64,000 nucleotides of DNA from Nitrospira moscoviensis. GTDB lineage: Bacteria > Nitrospirota > Nitrospiria > Nitrospirales > Nitrospiraceae. The stretch lies in assembly GCF_001273775.1 (NCBI RefSeq), contig NZ_CP011801.1, forward strand, positions 2,768,001 through 2,832,000. The letters run 5' to 3'. How positions within the stretch are numbered: the first letter of the stretch is position 1; every line of letters begins with the position of its first letter. Shown in pieces: positions 9,237 through 16,181 of the stretch. Position numbers and translations under genes: made by a program. Under the pieces are notes generated by a model. That model was not told the origin of the DNA. It did not search any database and saw only the letters and a program-made list of their open reading frames with translations.

Positions 9237-9955
9237 GGCCGGGGCTTCTGGATCTCGGGCCCAAGTGTCTTGAGCGATACGGTGCGGTTGAAGATGAGCC
9301 GGCCTAAAGTGGTGTCGGGATAAACGCAGAAATATCCTTGGCCCTTGAACTCAAAGCGGGCGCCGGTGGGCGCATGACGCAAGCCCGGCTCGGTGAGGCA
9401 TCCGGGTAGGTGATCGAGCCAGTCGGGATTCAGATGGAGCCCACCGTCAACGTCGCGCATAACTTCTGCGCGGTCCGTTATACAGACGGACCTCGGCTTC
9501 CACCGCATGTGCGTCCGAAACCCAGTGAATGGTCGCCCTCACATTTCGTCGCTCCTTTGCCGATTGTCCCTCGTGGTGGGATCCTAGGTGCACTGTAATT
9601 CCGCCACGATGCCCGTACGGGAATCCTTCGTTACCTCGACACATTTCTGATGCAGGTATATCGCACTCTACCTCGCGCCCCAGCGCGAGACGAAAGTACC
9701 GCGTCGGTGCGCCTTCACTGAAATCGTCGTGCTCAATATAGAGCATCCTTGAAAAAGGTACCGTTCGCGTTCCGGCCGACGCGTCTTCCGGGTTGTTCAC
9801 CGCGTCCACCTCTTCAATCTGGCTCTCGATGCAATTCTGAAGAACGACCTCCAAGGGCCTTAAGACCACCATGGCACGCGGAGCACGCTTATTCAAATCC
9901 TCACGGAAGTGCTCTAACAGCTGTAGTTCAACCACGCCATCGCGTTTCGCTCCTC
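9237..9955 (-). pseudogene. glnS: glnS remnant (glutaminyl-tRNA synthetase C-terminus)
   Basis: Only the anticodon-binding beta-barrel region of GlnRS is present, and it is broken. In order on the minus strand there are HFREDLNKRAPRAMVVLRPL, PFSRMLYIEHDDFSEGAPT, ATIHWVSDAHAVEAEVRLY, GGLHLNPDWLDHLPGC and GQGYFCVYPD...FNRTVSL, all matching E. coli GlnRS landmarks. Frames change at least three times: in the segment between GREV and the IHWVS block (where TKDSRTGIVAELQCT is found in another frame, followed by a stop), again near 9490, and near 9270, where one missing base destroys the LKDTWA end. The catalytic Rossmann domain is absent. Confidence 0.88.
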
Positions 9956-10055
9956 GCTCTGTGGGAGTGGTGGCAGCGCAGGCCGCCCACAAGACTCTTA
10001 CCCTTCTACCCTGCTAAACACCATCGCGGCCCTAGCGACAACCGGGACGATCCTC

Positions 10056-10514
10056 TTGGGAACAAAACACGTGCGCTTATACTCGCCTCCTCGTTATCGA
10101 GTGACGCTGGTGAAGGAGAGTCTGGCATACCCCTCGTCCGTCACGATCAGGGATTCCCAGAGCGCGTACCGGCTGCTTGTGCCGCTCTTCGATGGACTCG
10201 ACCGCGAGCATTTCATGATCGTCGGTCTTGACGCGAAACATGCTGTCATCGGCATCAACACCGTGAGTATCGGATCAGTCACCATGAGCATCGTCCATCC
10301 GCGCGAAGTCTTCAAACCACTCATCCTCATGAACGCGAGCGCGGTCCTCTTGGCGCACAACCATCCCAGTGGAGACTCGACTCCCAGTCAAGAAGATCGC
10401 GCCTTGACTCGGCGACTCAAAGACTCCGGTGAGCTTCTCGGCATCACCGTCCTTGACCATGTTGTGATGGGCGAGGACCGCTACTACAGCTTTGCCGACC
10501 ACCAAGAACTATAG
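10056..10514 (+). CDS. Short RadC-like JAB-domain protein
   Basis: A 152-residue JAB/MPN-domain protein of the RadC family. The metal motif HNHPSGDSTPSQED (HxHPSG with a downstream S and D) is intact. The usual N-terminal UPF0758 helix-hairpin-helix part is missing, as is common in copies carried on mobile elements. The predicted start is TTG and has no clear ribosome site, so the true start is uncertain. The role of RadC proteins is unsettled; the position at the left edge of the accessory island suggests a mobile-element passenger gene. Confidence 0.8.
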   Translation: MGTKHVRLYSPPRYRVTLVKESLAYPSSVTIRDSQSAYRLLVPLFDGLDREHFMIVGLDAKHAVIGINTVSIGSVTMSIVHPREVFKPLILMNASAVLLAHNHPSGDSTPSQEDRALTRRLKDSGELLGITVLDHVVMGEDRYYSFADHQEL

Positions 10515-10569
10515 TCAGAATGACTGACTCCGCTAGAGTTCCCATCCTGTCCTGATACTGCCAGGCAGA

Positions 10570-10935
10570 CTAGCGTTGACTGTCGGGAAAAGTGTTGAGA
10601 GGTCCGAAAGGCGTATTCGGGTTGTACCGGTTGATGGGGTTCAGCGGATTGTTCGGGTTGACCTCGTTGATCGGATTAAAGGGATTGTTGGGATTGTAAC
10701 GATTGATCGGATTGGCGGGATTCCCCGGATCGACACTGTTGATCGGGTTGAACGGATTCTTGGGGTCAACTGAGTTGATGGGATTCAGCGGATTGTCTGG
10801 CCGATATTGGTTGATCGGGTTAAAGATGTTGTAGTAGCGCTCGTACTTGGGATCGAAGCCCTGATCCGATAGCGCGTTTGCCGCGATGAGCAGCAGCGCG
10901 CATCCAACGAGAAGAAACCGCATGAAGATACGCAT
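10570..10935 (-). CDS. Secreted NPIN tandem-repeat protein
   Basis: A 121-residue protein with a signal peptide (residues 1-23) followed almost entirely by a 12-residue repeat of the form NPINxxxPxNPx, in about six copies from residue 38. The underlying DNA is a 36-bp tandem repeat at about 10600-10830. The composition is nearly limited to N, P, I, F, V, D and Y. Asn-Pro periodic repeats of this kind resemble extracellular or beta-solenoid and pentapeptide-like repeats, but I do not recognise the family. It stands alone between the RadC-like gene and the AlpA-like gene. Confidence 0.75.
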   Translation of the reverse strand: MRIFMRFLLVGCALLLIAANALSDQGFDPKYERYYNIFNPINQYRPDNPLNPINSVDPKNPFNPINSVDPGNPANPINRYNPNNPFNPINEVNPNNPLNPINRYNPNTPFGPLNTFPDSQR

Positions 10936-11020
10936 CTGATTCCTCTTCTCAGACTGTCCCCATTCTACACCCCCTGAATCGAATGTTCACATCCGCCGTA
11001 TCGGCCTCCCATGAGCGGGC

Positions 11021-11269
11021 TCACGACAGCGGTCTCACCGAGTGCCGCTCGATCCAGGCGTCAATCGCCTTGAGATCAAACTTGACCAGGCGCCCTGTCT
11101 TCACGAATGGGATTCGGCGCTGGCTGGTCATGGTGTATAAAGTGTGCACGGAGAGGCCTGTGTACTCGGCGACTTCACGGATCGTGAACAGTCGACGGGT
11201 AATCGGTAGAGAGCGTGTTCCTGTGGCTGCGCGAATCTGACTCGCCCGGTCAGTGCCCACCGTAGACAT
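11021..11269 (-). CDS. AlpA/excisionase-like HTH protein
   Basis: An 82-residue protein with a MerR-type winged helix-turn-helix (HTH_17): LFTIREVAEYTGLSVHTLYT at residues 27-46, then RRIPFVKTGRLVKFDLKAIDAWIE. This is the architecture of excisionases and AlpA-type regulators of integrative elements. It overlaps the end of the upstream GIY-YIG gene by 20 nt, so the two are co-transcribed. No integrase is present in the window, so the element it once served is probably rearranged or lies elsewhere. Confidence 0.85.
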   Translation of the reverse strand: MSTVGTDRASQIRAATGTRSLPITRRLFTIREVAEYTGLSVHTLYTMTSQRRIPFVKTGRLVKFDLKAIDAWIERHSVRPLS

Positions 11270-11591
11270 GGAATCCCTCCTTCGTGAGCTTCTTCGCTAG
11301 CACCTGCTCCATCTGACACGCCTCGTCATAGGACATGGGATTCAGATGCTGATAGAGTTCCGGAAGGAGACGAACCCCATACTTCATCACCTTGGAGTTT
11401 TTCTTATACCCCTTCTTCTGGTTCGCAAACCGCTCCTCAGGTGTGAGGCCGGTCATGCCCACATAGACATCCTTCCCGCTCCCACCCGGCACGCCCTCCA
11501 GAAGGACAACATACACCGAATGATGCTCGGCCCGCCTCGCGCTCGTGTGTCGTCCTTTTAGGCGATTCAAGATGTGAGTCAGGAACTTCAT
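11250..11591 (-). CDS. Small GIY-YIG superfamily nuclease-like protein
   Basis: A 113-residue protein starting at MKFLTHILNR. SVYVVLLEG (about residues 25-33) and DVYVGMTGLTPEERF (41-55) correspond to the two GIY-YIG strands and the catalytic arginine helix; a later Glu (in MEQVLAKKL) could be the metal ligand. The family includes homing and repair endonucleases. An upstream in-frame start at 11648 would overlap the RNase H-like remnant and is less likely. It is followed immediately by the AlpA-like gene. Confidence 0.7.
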   Translation of the reverse strand: MKFLTHILNRLKGRHTSARRAEHHSVYVVLLEGVPGGSGKDVYVGMTGLTPEERFANQKKGYKKNSKVMKYGVRLLPELYQHLNPMSYDEACQMEQVLAKKLTKEGFHVYGGH

Positions 11592-11750
11592 CCGTCTCGC
11601 ATCGACGCCTGTTCGAAGTACCCCTTGACTGCCACCATCGCTCGGCAATCATCTTCGTTGTAGGCGATGATGCGCTGAAGTACAGATTCTTTGGATGGAT
11701 CAGCCAGGGTATTCGGTATACCAGGCAATCGACTTCGCTCCCGAAGGGTC
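11588..11750 (-). pseudogene. Remnant of RNase H-fold domain (RecB-like TM0106 family)
   Basis: Two short frames on the minus strand together rebuild the C-terminal motif of the RNase_H_2 / TM0106-type nuclease domain. GAKSIAWYTEY in one frame joins ADPSKESVLQRIIAYNEDDC in the next, ending RAMVAVKGYFEQ. The family pattern is SIEWYEEYL...ILRYNEDDVRAT...DWL. The frame break lies near 11700 and everything upstream of the motif is lost, so only about 50 codons survive. It shows that a larger helicase-nuclease gene once occupied this site. Confidence 0.6.
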
Positions 11751-12044
11751 GGGGTCGCGCGGAGGCTCAATGGGCGAGCAACTTCCTGCACTGTGAGGCC
11801 AACCCGCGATGAGTGGTTGGATGACGGGGAAGTGAGGGTGAAGGGGCCACCAAAACGGGCACACCCCGGCACCAAAACAATCCAGGTCGTGCCTTCGCGA
11901 TAGAACCAATTTTGGCGTGACGATAAGTTTCGATGCAGTGAAGTGTTTAGCACTAACCTATCGTGTTGTGGCCCGCTGATGGTCACACAGCCCGACCCGC
12001 CGTGAGGGTGTTGTCGCGTTCCTTGTAATCCGTCGTCACTGACG
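11751..12044. other. Non-coding stretch with no recognised feature
   Basis: About 290 nt between the RNase H-like remnant and the secreted protein gene. Open frames exist on the minus strand but show no family resemblance. It may be scrambled insertion-sequence or host gene debris. No repeat, promoter or RNA stands out. Confidence 0.35.
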
Positions 12045-12734
12045 TTAGTCCTCGGCGCCCACGCCGATCACAATTAGAACCGCATAGTCCTGCTTCGTGC
12101 AGCCCTCGACCGGAGGCATCGCTCCCCCTGGCGCAACTGGAAACGCAGTCTTCGGCACGTTTGCCGGCGAGCACAAACCCCCACCCGCTGCTGGTGTATA
12201 GCGCGCGGAGCGGCAGGCCAGGTGCGTTACGTCGTAGAGCGTCGCGCCTTTATCGATCTCCCAGCGCCTGTCGCCATTCCTGTCGGCGGGATGAATGGTC
12301 AGCACAGCCGTCACATCGCGGGCGCCCGTGGCCACGTACTTGCCGGGAGGGAGCGGAAAGGTCGGCTGCTCCATGATCAAGCCGTGTTCCTCCAGCCACC
12401 AGTCCGTGCCGTCGAATTTCCAGCGCGCCGGGGCAACGCCACCTGCATCCTTCAACCGTTTATAGCTGTTCAACTCGACGCCCCGAGGACCCGGGTCCAG
12501 AGGCCACAGACCCCACGATTGCGCGCCGCTCCCGGAGGTCGCACCTGGATCGCCCAACGCCGCGATGAACTGTGTCGATATACGCTGGAACTTCGTCTGA
12601 CCTCCGCCTGCGGCGTGGGCTTGGCCTCGACTCAGATTAAATGAGGGGAGCACGAACGAACCGAGCAGAAAGAGAACCAGGATGAGCAGAACAAACGTAG
12701 AACGGGTCGAAGAACCACCCTCTTTTCTTGTCAT
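12045..12734 (-). CDS. Hypothetical secreted protein
   Basis: A 229-residue protein with an N-terminal membrane anchor or signal segment (residues 13-32). The globular part is rich in Gly, Pro and Trp (AQSWGLWPLDPGPRGVEL, FPLPPGKYVATG). An AGGAG site lies 5 nt upstream of the ATG. Three cysteines occur in the C-terminal 60 residues. Its PPGKYV-type beta segment resembles those of the small secreted proteins at 36779-37249 and 49017-49382 only in general style. No domain is recognised. Confidence 0.65.
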   Translation of the reverse strand: MTRKEGGSSTRSTFVLLILVLFLLGSFVLPSFNLSRGQAHAAGGGQTKFQRISTQFIAALGDPGATSGSGAQSWGLWPLDPGPRGVELNSYKRLKDAGGVAPARWKFDGTDWWLEEHGLIMEQPTFPLPPGKYVATGARDVTAVLTIHPADRNGDRRWEIDKGATLYDVTHLACRSARYTPAAGGGLCSPANVPKTAFPVAPGGAMPPVEGCTKQDYAVLIVIGVGAED

Positions 12735-12936
12735 CTTTGCTCCTGCGTCTCGTCGCCATTACGCGCGGGTTCCACACCAGGGCATGAACGCTTCGCAGGG
12801 AAGCTAATTTTAGGCTGCATGGCGTCGGATTCGCAACAGGGAGGAGGCGCCCATTGCCGCCAGCGAAGCCGCGTTCAAGGAAATCGCTCACCGACCTAAA
12901 CCTGACCCAGTTAGATAGTTTTCTGGGCTCCAGCCA

Positions 12937-13518
12937 TTAGTTATTCCTTCGCATCCTCGCCAACTGAACGGCAACTCCAGTCACACCCATCCTGTAATTC
13001 ACAAGTTGCGTTGAAACGCCGTAGAAAGCAGCGATTGCCTCGATCGACATTCGTTGGCGTACCGCCTTTATCAATGCCTCGCGGGGCAGTAAGAGACTCC
13101 ATCCAAGCCAGTTAGCCTCGTCCTCGTGCTTCTGATCATAGGTCCGCATGGCGAAGCTTCCGTCCTGTGAGAGAATAACTGTACTTGGCTTGTGATCCTG
13201 AATGATGTGGGCGAGTTCATGAACGATGTCACTCGCCTTTCTGCCGACCGACTTTCGAGGGTTATAGATGAGGAGTGTTCGTCCTCCCGGGACAATAACG
13301 CTGACGGCATGCCATCCGAAGCGATCCCTATTTTCCAATTGATCCAGGACTTGCTTGGGCAGGCCGGGGATGTGACGAGGAGTCATCACAGTCACATCTA
13401 AAAACTCGGCCAACTTGAGCACGTCGAGACTGTCGTAAGGCGCAAGTCCGAGCTCGCGTCGGATGTTGGCTGAAGTCCGTTCAGCAAAGGTTTTGAAACC
13501 TCGATCAAACGTCGCCAT
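12937..13518 (-). CDS. ImmA/IrrE-family metallopeptidase
   Basis: A 193-residue zinc metallopeptidase of the ImmA/IrrE (COG2856) family. The HELAH motif is intact (His100, Glu101, His104) and the third ligand is probably Glu134 in HEDEANWLG. A short helical region follows that may serve substrate recognition. It overlaps the XRE repressor gene by 14 nt, the usual layout in which the protease cleaves its partner repressor. By analogy with ImmA-ImmR and IrrE-DdrO it would inactivate the adjacent XRE protein after DNA damage or phage infection; that role is inferred. Confidence 0.9.
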   Translation of the reverse strand: MATFDRGFKTFAERTSANIRRELGLAPYDSLDVLKLAEFLDVTVMTPRHIPGLPKQVLDQLENRDRFGWHAVSVIVPGGRTLLIYNPRKSVGRKASDIVHELAHIIQDHKPSTVILSQDGSFAMRTYDQKHEDEANWLGWSLLLPREALIKAVRQRMSIEAIAAFYGVSTQLVNYRMGVTGVAVQLARMRRNN

Positions 13519-13870
13519 TGTCTATTGTGACTCCTGGATGCGGCTGCATTCTCATCGCGAAAAGAATCATTTGACCGAGGGCGTTGGCGGTTTCATGGTT
13601 TGGTGTAGCATCACCCTTAAAGTGGGCGGATATAGAGATGCATTCTGAAGTGTTGGGGGTCTTCCCATCGAATCCTAAGAATTCGCCCGGATCCACTCCC
13701 AGCCAATGACAGACCTTCCCAAACGTCGCAACATCTGGAATCCGCCCTCCCTCGATTCGCATCAACGTTGCCGGTGATATTCCGATTTCCTTCGCTGTTT
13801 CGCGCAGTTTCTTGTCCCCCCTCCGTTCTTTGACCATTTTCCCGAGGCTGCTCAAGGCTCGCCGTGTCAT
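13505..13870 (-). CDS. XRE-family transcriptional repressor
   Basis: A 121-residue protein starting at MTRRALSSLG, chosen because an AAGGAGGTG site lies 5 nt upstream; a longer frame from 13915 lacks one. Residues 8-60 form a lambda-type HTH (LRETAKEIGISPATLMRIEG). The C-terminal 60 residues are unassigned and could be the segment cut by the partner protease. It is divergent from the ubiquitin-like operon, and a palindrome lies between them, so it probably controls both its own gene and that operon. Confidence 0.88.
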   Translation of the reverse strand: MTRRALSSLGKMVKERRGDKKLRETAKEIGISPATLMRIEGGRIPDVATFGKVCHWLGVDPGEFLGFDGKTPNTSECISISAHFKGDATPNHETANALGQMILFAMRMQPHPGVTIDNGDV

Positions 13871-13896
13871 CCGCACCTCCTTTCGTGAAACACATA

Positions 13897-13926
13897 TTGA
13901 CGAACGAAACAGCAATGTGATTTAAT
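13897..13926 (+). promoter_or_regulatory. Predicted sigma-70 promoter of the ubiquitin-like operon
   Basis: TTGACG at 13897-13902 and TTTAAT at 13921-13926, separated by 18 nt, form a credible -35/-10 pair on the plus strand. Transcription would begin near 13933, leaving a leader of about 40 nt before the ATG at 13975. The -10 box lies inside the palindrome at 13914-13937, so a bound repressor would block it. Confidence 0.55.
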
Positions 13927-13937
13927 CATATCACATT
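13914..13937. promoter_or_regulatory. Palindromic operator between xre and the ubiquitin-like operon
   Basis: Perfect 8-nt arms AATGTGAT and ATCACATT are separated by 8 nt (TTAATCAT). This size and symmetry suit a dimeric XRE repressor. The site lies between the divergent xre and ubiquitin-like genes and overlaps the predicted -10 box of the latter. That XRE binds here is inferred from position and symmetry. Confidence 0.65.
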
Positions 13938-13974
13938 GGGCAACACAACTTCACCTGCAAAACGGAGGGACCAA

Positions 13975-14601
13975 ATGGGTGATCACAATGGACAGAAGTT
14001 TCAAGTGAACATTGAGGGTGCGCTGTACGACTGGAACGGAGACACCATCACGGTTCCGGAGATACGGCAGCTGGGCAATCTACCAAGCAACATGCCTGTC
14101 ATAGAGGTCGATCTCAAGGACAACACGGAGCGAACTCTGGCCGAAACGGAAACGGTCGAGATTAAGCCGGGCATGGGGTTCGGAAAGAAGGTGGGATTCA
14201 AGCGTGGGAGCGAGGATCGAATTCGTCAGGAACTGGCCATGCTACGTGGAGGCTGGCCTGACCTACAGTACGTGCCGGAGGGACATTGGGTTCGGATACC
14301 GCGCTATGTCACCAGCAAAGACATATGGATGTTTACCGAACCGGAAGTGTGCTTTCAAATCCCGGCCGGATTGCCGGGTCAAAACCCATATGCTTTCTAT
14401 GTGCGTCCACATATGCTGCTGACTGGCGGCGGAATACCAGGCTCCTATACGTTCCCTGCTGACTCTACGCCTTTCGGCACGGGCTGGGGAAGATTTTCCT
14501 GGCAGCTTGAGCCCTGGCAACCCCATGCCGACGTTGCCAAGGGCAGCAATATGGTGAACTTCGTCCTGTCGTTTGCGGACCGCTTTCGGCAGGGACAATA
14601 A
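13975..14601 (+). CDS. Ubiquitin-like domain fused to E2-like domain
   Basis: A 208-residue protein read from the ATG at 13975, which has a GGAGG site 8 nt upstream; the TTG at 13936 lies inside the operator and is unlikely. Residues 6-78 resemble the bacterial multi-ubiquitin domain (KFQVNIEGALYDWNGDTITV, then PEIRQLG). Residues 80-205 resemble the prokaryotic E2 family E fold: WPDLQYVPEGHWVRIPRY, VCFQIPAGLPGQNPYAFYV and a late W..W block (SWQLEPWQPHADV). There is one cysteine, Cys126, at the start of a core strand and not at the usual E2 catalytic site. It is the first gene of a three-gene operon with a JAMM peptidase and an E1. Confidence 0.82.
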   Translation: MGDHNGQKFQVNIEGALYDWNGDTITVPEIRQLGNLPSNMPVIEVDLKDNTERTLAETETVEIKPGMGFGKKVGFKRGSEDRIRQELAMLRGGWPDLQYVPEGHWVRIPRYVTSKDIWMFTEPEVCFQIPAGLPGQNPYAFYVRPHMLLTGGGIPGSYTFPADSTPFGTGWGRFSWQLEPWQPHADVAKGSNMVNFVLSFADRFRQGQ

Positions 14602-15135
14602 ATGAAAATCGCCCTGTCACAAGAAATTTACAGCAGGTTGATCAAGCATCTGTTTTCGGGCAAGACGGAACAAGTGGCCTTTCTCCTCGGTATGCCGACC
14701 GACACCAGTCCTCGTATACGCCTTGAACAGTTGCTGTGTATACCACCGGAAGGGTTTACCATTCAGTCCGAGTACCATGTCAGTCTCACAGATGAAACGC
14801 GCGCGCACGTAATCAAATGGGCGTGGGATCACCAAGCATGCCTTGTGGAGGCTCATTCACACCGCGGGTATGCGACGGCCGCCTTCTCTCCGTCCGACAT
14901 CGCCGGCTTTCGAGAGTTTGTTCCGCATGTATGGTGGCGGCTTCAGGGGCGGCCATATGCCGCCTTTGTATTCACTCAAAACGAGTTCGATGCGTTAGCA
15001 TGGACGAAATCACCTCACGTCGCGCAGCAGGTGACGACGCTTGAGGTCGACGGCAGGCAAGACAGGCTCCCGACCGCGGAAAGTCTGCACTCATATATGA
15101 GGCGAGCACATGATGCAGGAAAGCGAACGCTTTAG
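14602..15135 (+). CDS. JAMM/MPN-domain peptidase (predicted deubiquitinase-like)
   Basis: A 177-residue JAB/MPN protein. The metal-site pattern is HSH (His85, His87), Ser96 and Asp99, giving HxHx8SxxD, with a candidate upstream Glu23 in TEQVAFLLG; this matches the JAMM signature with one extra residue in the spacer. Its ATG directly follows the stop of the ubiquitin-like/E2 gene. In related operons such peptidases trim the ubiquitin-like precursor or reverse conjugation. No signal peptide is present, so it acts in the cytoplasm. Confidence 0.87.
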   Translation: MKIALSQEIYSRLIKHLFSGKTEQVAFLLGMPTDTSPRIRLEQLLCIPPEGFTIQSEYHVSLTDETRAHVIKWAWDHQACLVEAHSHRGYATAAFSPSDIAGFREFVPHVWWRLQGRPYAAFVFTQNEFDALAWTKSPHVAQQVTTLEVDGRQDRLPTAESLHSYMRRAHDAGKRTL

Positions 15136-15925
15136 TCGAAACATCGCTCTATTTGGACAGCAAGGACAGCGCCGGATTACCGAATGCACTATAGGCGTTG
15201 TGGGACTAGGCGGCTTAGGTAGTCATGTGGCTCAGCAGACAGCGTTCCTTGGAGTTCGCAGATTCCTATTTGTTGATAATGACCTTGTCACTCTGTCCAG
15301 CCTGAACCGTCTTATCGGAGCCACCGAGGACGATGTTGATAAAACGCCGAAAGTGAAGGTCGCAGAGCGCGTAGTTCTCTCCATACAACCGACGGCTCGG
15401 GTGACGGCATTAACATCGGCCATCGGAGACGAGGCAATGAAAACGGCACTCCAATCTGTGAATCTTATATTTGGTTGTGTAGATAACGACGTGGCACTGC
15501 TAGCTCTTACCGAGTTCGCGGCCTCCCACCGGAGGCCATACCTCGACGTGGCCTCGGACATAAACGACGATGGTGGTCTTTGGTACGGCGGGCGGGTGCT
15601 GTTTGCCTACGACGGCAGTAAATGTTTATCGTGCGCTGGCGAACTTGACCAACGAGAGATCACCCGAGCTGGTATGACAGCAGAACAACGAGCAGAAGAT
15701 GACGGGATCTACGGGGTATCACGAAGCTTGCTTAATGGGACCGGACCTGCCGTGGTGTCGATAAACGGCGTGGTAGCCTCGCTGGCGGTTACGGAGTTCA
15801 TGGCTTGGGCTACGGGCCTGAGGAATCCGTATTTTCACTTATCCTATCGAGGTGACCTGGCGAGAGTAACTATGAACAAGGAAGTTACTGGCACAAGCTG
15901 CTATTACTGTTCGAAATATAAATAA
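15110..15925 (+). CDS. E1-like adenylating enzyme (ThiF/MoeB family)
   Basis: A 271-residue ThiF-fold protein that activates ubiquitin-like C-termini by adenylation. Landmarks are the arginine at residue 10, the nucleotide loop GLGGLG (32-37), FVDNDLVTLSSLNR (54-67), Lys81 and GCVDND (122-127). Two CxxC pairs (172/175 and 264/267) should bind structural zinc. No free cysteine remains in the crossover-loop region, so a thioester step is not evident. It overlaps the JAMM gene by 26 nt, and a GAGGCGAG site precedes the tandem ATGs. Confidence 0.9.
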   Translation: MMQESERFSRNIALFGQQGQRRITECTIGVVGLGGLGSHVAQQTAFLGVRRFLFVDNDLVTLSSLNRLIGATEDDVDKTPKVKVAERVVLSIQPTARVTALTSAIGDEAMKTALQSVNLIFGCVDNDVALLALTEFAASHRRPYLDVASDINDDGGLWYGGRVLFAYDGSKCLSCAGELDQREITRAGMTAEQRAEDDGIYGVSRSLLNGTGPAVVSINGVVASLAVTEFMAWATGLRNPYFHLSYRGDLARVTMNKEVTGTSCYYCSKYK

Positions 15926-15954
15926 TGGAGACGACGTGTCGATCGCAATACATC

Positions 15955-16136
15955 TCCCGACTGCCGACGTTTGATCTTCCGGTAGACCCACGGCGTCACG
16001 GGATCAGGATCCGCCCACAGCCCAAGCCCTGATCGTTGTGCTCTTCGTTGCAACTCTGCTACCACTAACACCAGCCCTCTTTGACCATCTTGCGATCGAC
16101 ATTGGTTCCTTCAGGCAAGAGCACATGAAGGCTCCC
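15955..16136 (-). pseudogene. Thermonuclease (SNase-family) remnant
   Basis: The minus strand encodes the C-terminal signature of a staphylococcal-nuclease-like protein in two frames. First comes LLPEGTNVDRKMVKEGWC followed by stops where the family has Trp and Tyr; then, in another frame, ELQRRAQRSGLGLWADPDPV and PWVYRK. Family members read DGTNVNQELVKxGWCWWY...GLWADPxPVPPWEWR. About 60 codons survive; the catalytic N-terminal half is gone. It lies between the ubiquitin-like operon and the convergent leftward operon. Confidence 0.75.
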
Positions 16137-16181
16137 AGGCGATGCCCTCATCTTAAGCCTACCAATCCCCGTGTGTTATCT

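Noticed and set aside
10570..10935. CRISPR array suspected from the regular 36-bp spacing
   Set aside because: The units are contiguous, in frame and encode an NPIN repeat protein with a signal peptide; there are no spacers.
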